This document shows positions 1 to 10,500 of a stretch of 48,566 nucleotides of DNA, piece by piece (the stretch's first letter is position 1; the number at the start of each line of letters is the position of its first letter). The position numbers and the translations under genes were made by a program. Source of the stretch: SYIM01 sp041182885 (GTDB taxonomy: Bacteria; Pseudomonadota; Gammaproteobacteria; Burkholderiales; Burkholderiaceae_E). Below the pieces are notes generated by a model that searched no databases, had not been told where the DNA came from, and was given only the letters and a program-made list of their open reading frames with translations. The stretch covers positions 1 to 48,566 of the forward strand of contig JBMSQB010000029.1 of the NCBI GenBank assembly GCA_049423065.1, given 5' to 3'.

Positions 1-3000
1 ATTCCGGTTTCATTCGCCTGCGCGTAGGCTTTTTCCAGCAACGCCACCCACAGCTCGGCTTTGCCCGTCGACGCCGCAACAGGAACCTTCGCATAGGACG
101 GCGTCGCATTGGCGCCGCTTCCCACAGGAACCACAAACTGATTGTTGACGGTCACCCAGTGTGGCTTGTTGAAAACATCGTAAAACCGCACGCCCCACGT
201 TGACGCGCCAGAATTGGCCGAGAACATTCTCTCGAACGCCGTAGCGTAGTCCGCAAGCTTCGGATCGGACGTGGTCTTTGCGTAGGTGGACGTTTCGGCG
301 ATGCCTGCCGCCCCTGCGAGCAGGTAGCAGTCTCCCATCGAGCCCTGCCGGACATCGGTGTAACCGAACCCATCGATCACAAGGCTGCCGTTGAACGCCC
401 GGTACTCCCCGCTTGCGCCAACCGCCGCGGGGTTGGCGGTATCGCCTTCAGTCCGCGGATCCGGCAGATCGCGGCCAAGCAGCCATTTGTCGCGCAGCTT
501 TTCCAGATCGGAAATTGGCGAGTTACCGTTCAGGTTTCCAAGCGCCTGCCGCGCGGTGGTACCCCCGGTGAAGAACGCATTCGCCGGAGACGTGTTCACC
601 ACCTTGTCAAACACATAGCTCAGATAGCCCGACTCTTTGCCGGTGAGGTCCTGGGAGGTAAACACGCTGTCACCACGCAGCGAAATCGCCCGCAGGTCGG
701 CAAGGATCGTGTCCCCGACCGTACCGTTCGCACCACTCGCAGCCTTGGCAGCGGCGATGGCGGAATCGAGGACCGAAACAGCTTCGGCGTGGGTGATCTT
801 GCCGTCACTCGACAGGGCCTGGTCAACCGTTCCGCGAATCGATGCAACCTTGAGTGTGCTTTGCGTCCAGCTGGGCGAGCCGGAGTACAACAAGCTCTGG
901 TTGAGCGTACCCACGGTGTTTCCGACTGTCGCCGTAAACTTGACCGGGTTGGATCCGCTTACGAGACCGCTCAGCGAACTGACCGGAATCGACCAGGCCC
1001 CTGCATTTCCGGCTGTTACGCTCGCCGATTCCGATTGAGCCGTTCCCAGGAACACCTTGACGACCGCACCGGGCGCCGTCGTGCCCGATATGCTCGTGGT
1101 GGAGGGAGAGATCACAGACGAGCTTTGGAGGACGATCGGTACGGTTTCATTCACGTCATCAAGGATGGCGATCGATACCGGGCTGGTGGTCGCGCTGGAA
1201 GAGCCGTCAGCCGAAGTGGCCTTGACGTGGACTGTCAGCGCCTTGGTTGTGAGGGCTTCATAATCAATTGGCCCTGCGACCGAAACGACACCGGTGGTTG
1301 CATCAATTCGCAACTCTTTGCCGGTGTAGTCGGAGACGCCGTTGGAATCCAGAAGCTTGTACGACACCGTGTTGTTCGAACCGTCGTCGTCCTTGGCGAG
1401 CGCTGTATAGCCGACTGGAGTGCCAACGGGTGAGTTCTCCATGACGGCGTTGGTGGCGGTGTTGCGATCCGTTACCGCCGAAATGGGAAACTCGTTGACG
1501 TCCTGAAGCTCGACCGTGATGGTTCGCGTCGTGGCGTTCCCCGCTGCATCGGTCACTGTGATGGGTAGCGAGTAGGTATTGGCGCGACCGGTCTGTTCGA
1601 AGTTCCCGCCCGTCGTGCTTTTGAAGCTGAGAACCCCATTTGTGGTGTTGAGGCTGAATAGGGAACTGTCGCCCGTGGCCGACAAGGCCGAGAAGGTCAC
1701 CGGCTCGCTCGTGGTGAGCGTACCCACTGCCTGCGTGTTCTCGTTGACCTTGATCGGCGATGACACGGTGAGTGCAGGCGCAGTGTTGTCGAGGGTATAG
1801 CCACTGAAGGTCTGGCCCGTAACGTTGGTGGCGAGGGTACGCGACGCCGAAGTCGTCGCAGAAACCGTTGCGCCTCCCAGAGTCAGGGCGCTTAGCTGAA
1901 ACGTGCCACTGGCGCCCGACGGTGCCGGTGCGACAAAGGTCAGCGTGGATGTGCCGCTGCCGCCCGAGTACTGGGCGACGACGCTTGAACTGCCCACGGT
2001 AAAGGTTGCGGTGGGCGTGCCGAGGCCGGTATTTACCGTGACCGCCTCGGATGTCGTGACACTGAACGTCAGCGAGTCACCGCCCTTGCCGACACCCGTC
2101 GCGCCTGACGAGTCGGCGACGCTGAATCCGGTAACCACCAGATCAGCCAGCACGCTGAGGGAGAAGGTCTGGGAGGCGCTGAGCGCCGGAGATCCGCCGT
2201 CGGTGGCTTTGAGCGTGTAGGAGGTGGCGGTTGCCGCCGCTGCAGGGGTGCCGCTCAGGGTAAGGTTGGTTTCATTGAACGTGAGCCACGAGGGGAGCGT
2301 CGGCGAAAATGAGTAGGTCAGTTTTCCCGCGTTGGTGAGGGAAGAATCGGGGTCGGTCAGACGCCCCGCAAGCGAAAGCGTGAAAGCCTTCCCCACCGCT
2401 GCAGTTTGCGCCCCGATTGAACCGGACGCGACTGGCGCTTCGTTCACATCGGTGACGTTGACCGTCAGGTCTTTCGTCGACACATTGCCCGCGGTGTCGG
2501 TGGCTGCTACCCGTACCGAGTAGGCCGGCGACCTCCCAGCCTGCTCGAAGTTCGGAGCACTTGCAAACGACAGCGTGCTGCTGCCCTCGATCTTGAAGAG
2601 GCGCGCGTCGGCACTCAGCGACCCCATCGCACCAACAATCGACCATGTCACCGGCTCATTGGCACTGAGGTTTGCAACGCGAGTAGTGTTTTCGGCAACG
2701 CTCAGCGTCGCAGCAGTGCCAATGACAGGCACAGCGGTGTCAGTTGCAATCTCGGCCAGGCCATCGCTCACGATTGGGTCGTAGGAAACGTTACCCAATG
2801 CAGCCTTCACGGCGGCCGCATCCGAGAATCCAGCAGTTGAACCAGCAACCGTGAGATAGATGAACCCTCCGAGGTCATTCCCGGCAAACTGGATGGTCGT
2901 CGGCGCCGCTCCGGAATTCGAGTAGGCAGTAAGCCCGAGGTTGTTGGCTTTCGAGCTTTGGTTGTCTACGTAGATTCGGTCGCCCGAACCAAAGCCATTT

Positions 3001-4511
3001 ACAGCCACATTGAAGTTTCCGGCCCGAACACCGTCATAGCCCAGGTTCGCATCCGGTCCCGACGGATCATGATCTTTGAAAACCAGCGCAACGTTAGCAG
3101 CGGAAAGATCAATCGCCGTGGCAACGCCAGCCGCGGGATTACCGATTCCTTCTATGTCGAGGTAGGAATAGCTCGAGGTCAACTTGCCGTCGCTTCCCAT
3201 CACGAGAGAAGCGGCCGCGTTGCTGACGCTCGGTAGATTCGCGCTAGTTGTTCCTGGGGTCACAGTTGAGAAATTCAGGCTGGAAACACCCTCGAATGCG
3301 TCGCTGGACTTTCCACTCGCGCCGGTGAACGCCCCCGCATCGATCGAGATGTAGTAATCGTTGCCGAAATCGAGATCGACCGAGGGGTTGATGGTGACCG
3401 TTGCACCCGAGATCTGGACCTGAGCGGTTGAATCAACCGCGATATCCAGCGTGTTGATGGTGTTTTCGCCGCGGAATCCAGAACCACCGACGTTCACGAT
3501 TCGAATGACCTTGCCCGACACTGCAGTGACGGTCTCAGGAAAAACGAGAACAATATTTGAACTGACGTCGAGGTTGGCAACGTTGTCGAGTGCACTGGCT
3601 GTGGGGCCCAAACCAAGCCCCGGCGTGCGCAGCGCACCGTCGAAGTCGGTGAGAGACGACAGCGCCACGCCAGCAGCGTTCGCGCCGGCTGCAACCAGCG
3701 CAGTTTTGGCAGCCTGACTTCCCGCTGCGCCGTCAGCAAACACCAGTTGGTCGTTGAGCCCGCCCGAACCACTGTTGACTTTGACAGTTTCAGTGGTACC
3801 GTTTACCGCGCGGGTAAACGTGACATAGTTTCCGGCAACCGATTTGGCGTAATCGCCCCAGTTGCCACGGAAATGGATGATGTCCTTTCCAGACCCCAGA
3901 AGCGTCGCATCGACGTTGCTGCCGTCTGCGATGTAAACCGTGTCGGCGTACAGACTGCCAACCAGGGTCATCTTCACCCCAGGTTTTCCAGGCGCAAAGG
4001 TGTCGCCGCTATCGCCCAACGCAAACGCTTTGATGCTCGCATCAAGCGGGCTCGTAACCTGCGGTGCCTGTGAGGTCTCACCGCTGGGGGGGGACAGGGT
4101 CACGGGATCAACAGCCTTGAGACTATTGAACAACGAGAGTGAATTGACCGTACCGTCGGCGAAGACCAGTCGGTCACTGATTGCAACGGTTCCAGCCTTG
4201 GTCAGCACCACTTTTTCAAGCGCGCTGTCTGCCCCTCGCTGAATGGTCATGTTGGTGCCGGCAAGGGTTACGCTGTAGTCGGCATAGCGACCAGAGAAAT
4301 AGACCGCATCCGACCCGGAACCGCTCAGAACAAAGTCGATCGAGACCCCCGGGCGGACAAAGACTGCGTCCACCAGAGCCGACCCCACAAACGTCACCTC
4401 CTGCCCAGTGAGTGAGACTGAGCCGAGCGCGAGGTCGAAGTCTGTAAAGTTCGCGCCGGTCGACCCTTCGGCTGCCGGCAATACGAAGTACTTGGTGCGT
4501 TTGATAGGCAT
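1..4511 (-). CDS. Cadherin/Ig-repeat surface protein with calpain-type (C2) cysteine protease domain, 3' end beyond left edge
   Basis: The frame is open from the ATG at 4511 to the window edge (1503 codons). It begins MPIKRTKYFVLPAAEG, with no Sec signal peptide. Residues ~20-260 hold two copies of a small module ending in LVFADG. Residues ~300-580 are a module shared with the upstream gene. Residues ~590-1120 are cadherin/dystroglycan-like and SwmA-like repeats with DVNE linkers, followed by one Ig-like repeat and an EF-hand-like stretch (SSDGKITHAE). From ~1340 a calpain catalytic core appears: DVRQGSMGDCYLLAG with the predicted nucleophile Cys1395 (codon 327-329), then WGVRFYDVFNKPHWVTVNN, then ELWVALLEKAYAQANETG at the edge. 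These match the QGxxGDCWLLA and EFWVALLEKAYAK signatures of family C2. The catalytic His and Asn would lie outside the window, so activity is unproven. The start is 10 nt after the stop of the upstream adhesin gene, so the two are probably co-transcribed. Confidence 0.9.
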   Translation of the reverse strand, partial: MPIKRTKYFVLPAAEGSTGANFTDFDLALGSVSLTGQEVTFVGSALVDAVFVRPGVSIDFVLSGSGSDAVYFSGRYADYSVTLAGTNMTIQRGADSALEKVVLTKAGTVAISDRLVFADGTVNSLSLFNSLKAVDPVTLSPPSGETSQAPQVTSPLDASIKAFALGDSGDTFAPGKPGVKMTLVGSLYADTVYIADGSNVDATLLGSGKDIIHFRGNWGDYAKSVAGNYVTFTRAVNGTTETVKVNSGSGGLNDQLVFADGAAGSQAAKTALVAAGANAAGVALSSLTDFDGALRTPGLGLGPTASALDNVANLDVSSNIVLVFPETVTAVSGKVIRIVNVGGSGFRGENTINTLDIAVDSTAQVQISGATVTINPSVDLDFGNDYYISIDAGAFTGASGKSSDAFEGVSSLNFSTVTPGTTSANLPSVSNAAASLVMGSDGKLTSSYSYLDIEGIGNPAAGVATAIDLSAANVALVFKDHDPSGPDANLGYDGVRAGNFNVAVNGFGSGDRIYVDNQSSKANNLGLTAYSNSGAAPTTIQFAGNDLGGFIYLTVAGSTAGFSDAAAVKAALGNVSYDPIVSDGLAEIATDTAVPVIGTAATLSVAENTTRVANLSANEPVTWSIVGAMGSLSADARLFKIEGSSTLSFASAPNFEQAGRSPAYSVRVAATDTAGNVSTKDLTVNVTDVNEAPVASGSIGAQTAAVGKAFTLSLAGRLTDPDSSLTNAGKLTYSFSPTLPSWLTFNETNLTLSGTPAAAATATSYTLKATDGGSPALSASQTFSLSVLADLVVTGFSVADSSGATGVGKGGDSLTFSVTTSEAVTVNTGLGTPTATFTVGSSSVVAQYSGGSGTSTLTFVAPAPSGASGTFQLSALTLGGATVSATTSASRTLATNVTGQTFSGYTLDNTAPALTVSSPIKVNENTQAVGTLTTSEPVTFSALSATGDSSLFSLNTTNGVLSFKSTTGGNFEQTGRANTYSLPITVTDAAGNATTRTITVELQDVNEFPISAVTDRNTATNAVMENSPVGTPVGYTALAKDDDGSNNTVSYKLLDSNGVSDYTGKELRIDATTGVVSVAGPIDYEALTTKALTVHVKATSADGSSSATTSPVSIAILDDVNETVPIVLQSSSVISPSTTSISGTTAPGAVVKVFLGTAQSESASVTAGNAGAWSIPVSSLSGLVSGSNPVKFTATVGNTVGTLNQSLLYSGSPSWTQSTLKVASIRGTVDQALSSDGKITHAEAVSVLDSAIAAAKAASGANGTVGDTILADLRAISLRGDSVFTSQDLTGKESGYLSYVFDKVVNTSPANAFFTGGTTARQALGNLNGNSPISDLEKLRDKWLLGRDLPDPRTEGDTANPAAVGASGEYRAFNGSLVIDGFGYTDVRQGSMGDCYLLAGAAGIAETSTYAKTTSDPKLADYATAFERMFSANSGASTWGVRFYDVFNKPHWVTVNNQFVVPVGSGANATPSYAKVPVAASTGKAELWVALLEKAYAQANETG
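2770..3610 (-). repeat. Shared ~280-residue module, copy 1 (in calpain-domain gene)
   Basis: This encodes residues ~300-580 of the calpain-domain protein. The landmarks run in order: LDNVANLDVSSNIVL, an INPSVDLDFGNDYYISIDAG stretch, SYLDIEGIGNP, DGVRAGNFNVAVNGF, YVDNQSS and TIQFAGNDLGG. The same landmarks occur in the same order at the C-terminus of the neighbouring adhesin. The start resembles a SwmA-type Ig-like repeat. The rest I do not recognise. Confidence 0.75.
4086..4093 (-). repeat. Homopolymer tract of 8 G (plus strand) inside the calpain-domain gene
   Basis: Eight consecutive G on the plus strand (C on the coding strand) lie within the codons for a Ser-Pro-Pro-Ser stretch near residue 140. 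The frame is intact as given. A one-base slip would truncate the protein early. Confidence 0.8.
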
Positions 4512-4521
4512 GGCGCCCTCG

Positions 4522-7500
4522 TCAGGCAGAAATCACGGGGGAAGAGGCAGTTTGGGCCAATTGCAGCAAAGTCTTGAACCCGGCCACCGTATCGAACGCG
4601 GCAGTGCTGTTGGCAATCGTGATGTCGATAATGCCGCCTAGCCCCGTACCCGCAAACTGGATGGTGGAGGGTGCAGATCCCGCATTCGATATGTTCGCAG
4701 TATCCAGACCATTGGCGACTGCGCTCTGGTTGTCGATGTACAGCAGGTCGTCTGCCGAGAACCCGGTGACCGCAAGGAAAATATCGCCTGTCTTGATGCC
4801 GTCGTATCCACCTGCGGTTGCACCGGTAGGGTCGTAGTCCTTCGCGACCATCGCAACGCTGCTGGTGGACCCGATATTCAGCGGCACCTTGTTCTGGGCA
4901 GAGGGGCTCCCGAGGCCCTCGATATCAAGCCAGAGCCTGCTCGCCGCGAGCGTGCCGTCAGTTGCCATGATCTGAGACGCAGCACCATCCGTTGCCACCG
5001 GTGCAGAGAGAGAGTTAGGCGACTTGGGCACGACCGTCGAGAAATTGATCACGGTGGGGTCGCTGAGAACCGGCGTGCCCTGCAGACTGGTCACCCCAAT
5101 GAACGCACCCGCGTCGATTTCGACATGGAAGTTGTTCGCGAGATCGAGATCGGCAGTGGGATTGATGATTACCGTTTTCTTGTCAGCGGAGAACGTCACC
5201 TGCGATGAGGTAGCCTCAATCTGGATGCTGTTGGTTGCTGTCTCGGTACGGAAACCGTTCGCCGCCGTGCTGTTGGCATCATTGACCAGCCGGATGAACT
5301 TGGACGCGGCAGGATTGACCGCTTCACTGAACTTCAACACGATGTTGGACGTTGGGTCGAGGTTGGTGACCCCATCCAGTGCGCTGGCGGCCAGCGTTGG
5401 CGCCGTAACAGCGCTCATCGTCACGGTCTTTTCAACCGACAGGTTGCCGCCGTCGGTAGCAACAATCGTGACCACTTTGGACCCAGTCTGGCTTACCGTT
5501 CCCGTGATCGCACCCGTCGCAGCGGCGAGGCTCAGACCGCTGGGCAAGCCGGTCGGCATGTCGGCGGTTGGCTTCGCAGAGTAGGTGAGCTTGCCGTTGT
5601 TGCTGGTGCTTGCATCCGGGTCACTGAACCAGCCCGCTACAGAAGCATTCGCAAGCGCCTGACCCACCACAACGGTGTATTCGGTGGGTGAGGACGCTAC
5701 AACGGTCGGCGCCTCGTTGACATCGGTCACGGCGACGACGATCGCATCGCTCACTTGAGATGACGTGTCGGCCGATGTCGCTCTTACGTAGATCGTGCGA
5801 GATGTTGTTGCGCTCGCTTCAAAATTGATTGCCCCCGCCGCAGTGACGACACCGGTGGAGGAGTTGATCGCGAACTCCGTTCCCGTGTAATCCGTACCGT
5901 TTGCGTTCACCAGCTTGTAGGTGACCGCGTTGGTGGTTCCGTCGGCATCTGTCGCCACGGCGGTAACGCCCACTGCGGTGCCTGCTGTGGCGTTCTCCGC
6001 GATGGTATTGGCCGCTGTATTGGTATCGGCAGGCTTGGAGACCTGGAACTCGTTGACGTCGGTGAGGTTCACCGTGAGCGAGGCCGTTTTCTGGTTTCCT
6101 GCCAGATCGGTTGCAGCCAGCGTCAGCGTGGTGGTGCGGTCGGCAGCCACCTCAAAATCCTTGAGCGCCGCGAAGCTGAGCACCGCACCAGAAACGGCGA
6201 AGGCTGCCGCATTCGAACTCGTCACTGACCAGGTAACCTGCTCGTCCGCGCTCAGATCCGCGATTTTGGTGGCGCTTTCAGCCACCGACAGGGTCGTGCT
6301 GGAAGGCGCCTGGATGGTTGGAAGCTTGCTGTCCAGCGTGTAGCCGGCGACCTGCCCCACACTGGTGGCGACCAGGGGCTGCTTTGACACATTTCCGACG
6401 ATGGTAGCGGAGGCAAGCGAAAACGCGCCAACTTCAAAAGTGCCGCTGGCATTCGGCGCCTTGGCAGTAAACGTAAGGCTGTCTGTGCCCGTACCCTGGC
6501 TGTAGCTGGCATCAAACGTGGTGGCGGACTGCCCGTTGCTCATCACCTTGAGGGTGACCTTGGGCGTACCCGTAACATTGACCGCCTCGGTAAATTTCAG
6601 GACAAACGTGAGGTCATCGCCAGACTTGCCAATCGTCGCCGATGGAACCGGATCGGTCACCGTAAAACTTTGCAGCACCGGCGCTGAGACCACCCCGAGC
6701 GTGAAAGTCTGCTCGGCGAACAGCGACCCGGAGTCGCTCGCCCTTACCGTGACCGAGACCGGGCTGGCATCGGCGGTTGCCGTGCCAGACAGCACCCCGG
6801 CCGAGGAAAGCGACAGACCGCTGGGCAAAGTGCCCGACGTGCGCGTGTAGGTCAGAACCCCCAGCGCATCGCTGCCATCCGGATCTTTGAAGAAGGTCGC
6901 CAGATCGCGGTTGTAGGGCTGATTGGTGACGGCAGTGAGGGCACCGACATCACCATTCTTGACGGGCGCCTCATTCACGTTCGTGACCGCAACGACAATG
7001 GCGTCGCTGATCTGGGACGAGTTGTCCGCAGAGGTGGCCTTTACATAGAGCGTGCGAGTAGCGGGGGTGGCGGCTTCGAAATCAATCGGTCCGGCCACAC
7101 TGACCACACCGGTGGATGCGCCGATTGCAAACTCGGTGCCGGTGTAGTCGGCCCCCGCCGCGGTGACCAGTTTGTAAGTCACGGTATTGGTGGTGCCGTC
7201 AGCATCAGACGCCGATGCCGTCACCCCCACCAGCGAGCCGACCGCCGAATTCTCGGCGATGGTGTTGGCGGCGGCGGTGTTGGCGTCGGCGGGCTTGGTG
7301 ACGTCGAATTCATCCACATCCGTGAGCGTGACGACAATCGACTTGGGTGCGCTTGCGGTACCTGCCGCATCGGTGGCAATCACCGGCACGGTGTAGGTAC
7401 GTGTGCCGGTCTCCGCCTCGTAGTTTTTCCCCTGCTGCGCGATGAAGCTCAGCGCTCCAGTCTCGGAAATCTCGAACTGCGCCGCATCCGAGCCAGACCC

Positions 7501-10500
7501 AAGCGTGTACTTGACCGGCCCTGCGTCAGTCGCGAGCACCTGTCCAATCGCCTTCAGGTTCTCCGCCACGGACAGCGCAGCGGTGTCCACCACTGGCGCG
7601 GTGTTATCCACCCGATATCCGGCGAAAGTCTGATTGACCGACGTGAGAACCAGCGGCTGCTTGCTCACATCGCCGGTAACGGTCGCCCCATTCAGGTTGA
7701 TGGAGGAAATCTTCAATGTTCCGTCACCCGCCGGTGCATTGGCCGTGAACACGAGAGACAACTTGTCCGTACTGGTCGACTGATAGGTGGCCGAAAATGG
7801 CTGCCCGGTGCCTGCCACAAAGTTGACCTGAGGCGAACCCACAACCGTGACCGGCTCGCTCATGGTGAGCGTGAAGGTGACCGCTTCGCCCTGCTTGCCG
7901 ACACTGGTGGTGCCTACCGCGTCGGAGGCGGTGAAACTGCGGATCACTGGCGCAGTGACCGTCTGAACCGTGACCTGGTGGCTCACGGTGCGCCCCCCCC
8001 CATCCGTCGCAGTGAAGGTGACCTGGGCGTCCGGTATGGACCCAAGCGACCCGGTGACTGCGCCCGTATCCTTGTTCAGTTGGAGCCCCGCCGGGAGCGC
8101 CGGACTGACCGAGTAGGTCAGCTTGCCGAACGCGGTGGAGCCCCCGTCAGGATCGGTAAACCAAGGCGCTACGGTTGCCCCCGAGAGCGGCTGGTCGACC
8201 ACGACAATGAGCGGCGCCGTGGGCGCCAGGGACGTTTTTGAAGGGTCCTCATTGATATCGGTGACGCTGATCGCAACCACTTTCTCACTGCTGTTGTTGG
8301 CAGTGTCTTTCGCTACCACCGTGATCTGGTAGCTCGGCTTGACCTCAAAGTTGGCGCTTGACAGCAAGCGAACCTCGCCCGAACTCGCATCGATCGAGAA
8401 CGCGGAAGCGTCACCGCCCGCCTTGAGGCTGTAGGCGGTGCTGCCCGTGCTGATGTCGGCGGTATCGGTTGACGTGACCTTGTAGGCAACCGTGGCTGTC
8501 GATGCGTTTTCTGCAATGCTGCCAGTGCCGAGGGATGTAATGACCGGAGCCTGCTCGTCAAGGTTGCGAACCGTGATCGTGTAGGGAATGTCTGTGGTGT
8601 TGCCCACCGCGTCGGCTGCGACGACCACAAAACTGTAGGACGACTTCGCCTCGAAATTGGGCGCCGCGGTCAGCTTGGCTTCACCGGTAGTGGGATTGAT
8701 ACTGATGAGCGCAGCGTCTCCTGCCCCTGATTTGATCGACCAGGCAATAGCCGTGTCTTGCCGATCGGATGCCGCGAAGACAAACGAGCCCTGGCTGTTA
8801 TTTTCGTCAATCGAGGCGGCCGGCAGCGTGCCGGCGCGGGGATTACGTGTGTCTACCGCCTGAAAATGCGCAGATACGGCGGTGTTTTGATTGCCCGCGA
8901 GATCAGTGAATTTGCCTGCTGCCACCGAGACCGTGACCCGGCCGGCAGTATCGCCTTCGAGATCAGCGTCTGGTGTGACCGCAAGCTCGAAGACATTGCC
9001 ACCCACGAGTCTGACAGCCCCGGAAGCCTTGCCGCCCACGATCGTGACTTCATCCGCGGTGAGCCCAAGCGAAGGCTCTGACGCGGTGATCTGGAAAACG
9101 ACGTTGCCAGCAGTTCGACCAACGATCGCGGCTGCGGTGGTGTCGCTCGCAACCCCGCTGGGACTGCTGGCATCAAAAACAAGCTGACTGCTTCGCTCAA
9201 CCGAATTACCGCCCGCGGTATCGGCCGCAGACAGCTTCACGATGTAGGTGCCAACCGCCTGGCTGAGCGTATCCGCAAGAACAAGCGTCTGGTCAGCGCC
9301 TGTGCCAATGACGTTGAAGGACTTGACCACAGCGTTCGTGCTCGCGTTCAGCACCTGCACGGTCACTGGCAGGTTGTTGCTCGCGGCGAACGAGATGGTA
9401 GGCGCCACCACGCTGGTGCGACCGTCACCCTTGACACCCGTATCGCTCGCATCGGTGAGTGTCCAGGCGGTGAGCGTGGGCACGACCGTGCCGATGCTGA
9501 TGTCGCGCTTGGCGGCCGCCGCATCGGACGTGGTGTTGCCCGCCGCGTCGGTTGCGCGGGCAATGATGGTCTCGGCCCCCTGCCCCATGGCCTTGATGTC
9601 GGCAGGCGTGAGTTTGTAGGACCAGTTCCGGTTTGCATCCGCGGTGATTGCGCGAACATTCCCCGCACCAAGCTGCAGACTGACCTTCACCCCGGCTTCG
9701 CTTGCGGTACCCGCAACAACCACTTCCGAGCCCGGGATGTTGTCAAGGATCGTCTTGTTTTCGGTTGCGTTGATCTTGTCGTCACCAGCCACCTGCGAAA
9801 TGGTGACAGTAGGCGCCTGGGTATCGACCGGCTGAGCCTCGGCCGACACGGCGAGGTTGGGTTTGCCCTGCGTGCCGGTGACGGGAATGTCCGTTACGGC
9901 ATCGGCCTTGAGTTGAACCGTGATGTTTGAGGCGTTCGCCTCCGGGGTGACCACGAACGAATAGACCTGGCTCGCTGAGACGGTGGCAAGCGACCCGGGG
10001 GTGCCGCCGGTGACCGTGAGGTCTGAGAGATCAAAACCGTTCACGCGCTCGCTGAAAGAGATCGTGTAGCTAACCGGGCCAGTTGCGATGCCCGGGGTGT
10101 TATCGAGAATGATTGCCGTTGGGGCAGCGTCAACGCTGAGGTCGATTTCCGGGCTTGCCGCGGCAGGCGCGTTGCCGGCGAGGTCGGTGAACACCGTGCC
10201 AACCGACACTTTGACGGCACCCTGCGCGGTGGGAGCGGTGAAGCCAATCGTGTAGACGACCTGACCGTTGGCCGATACCGTCGGTGCGCTGAGTGTGCCC
10301 AGAGCACTGCCCGAAGGAATCAGGATGTCATCCTTGGTGAACCCCTCCACCGCTTCCGACAACGAGATGGTGAGCGTGGATGTTCCCCCCGGGGCCATCG
10401 CGCCAACGCTGTTGCTGATCAGTGCTTTCGGCGGGGTGAGGTCAACGACCACGACTGCGGCAGCCGACAGCGCGCTGACGTTACCTGATTTGTCCACCAC

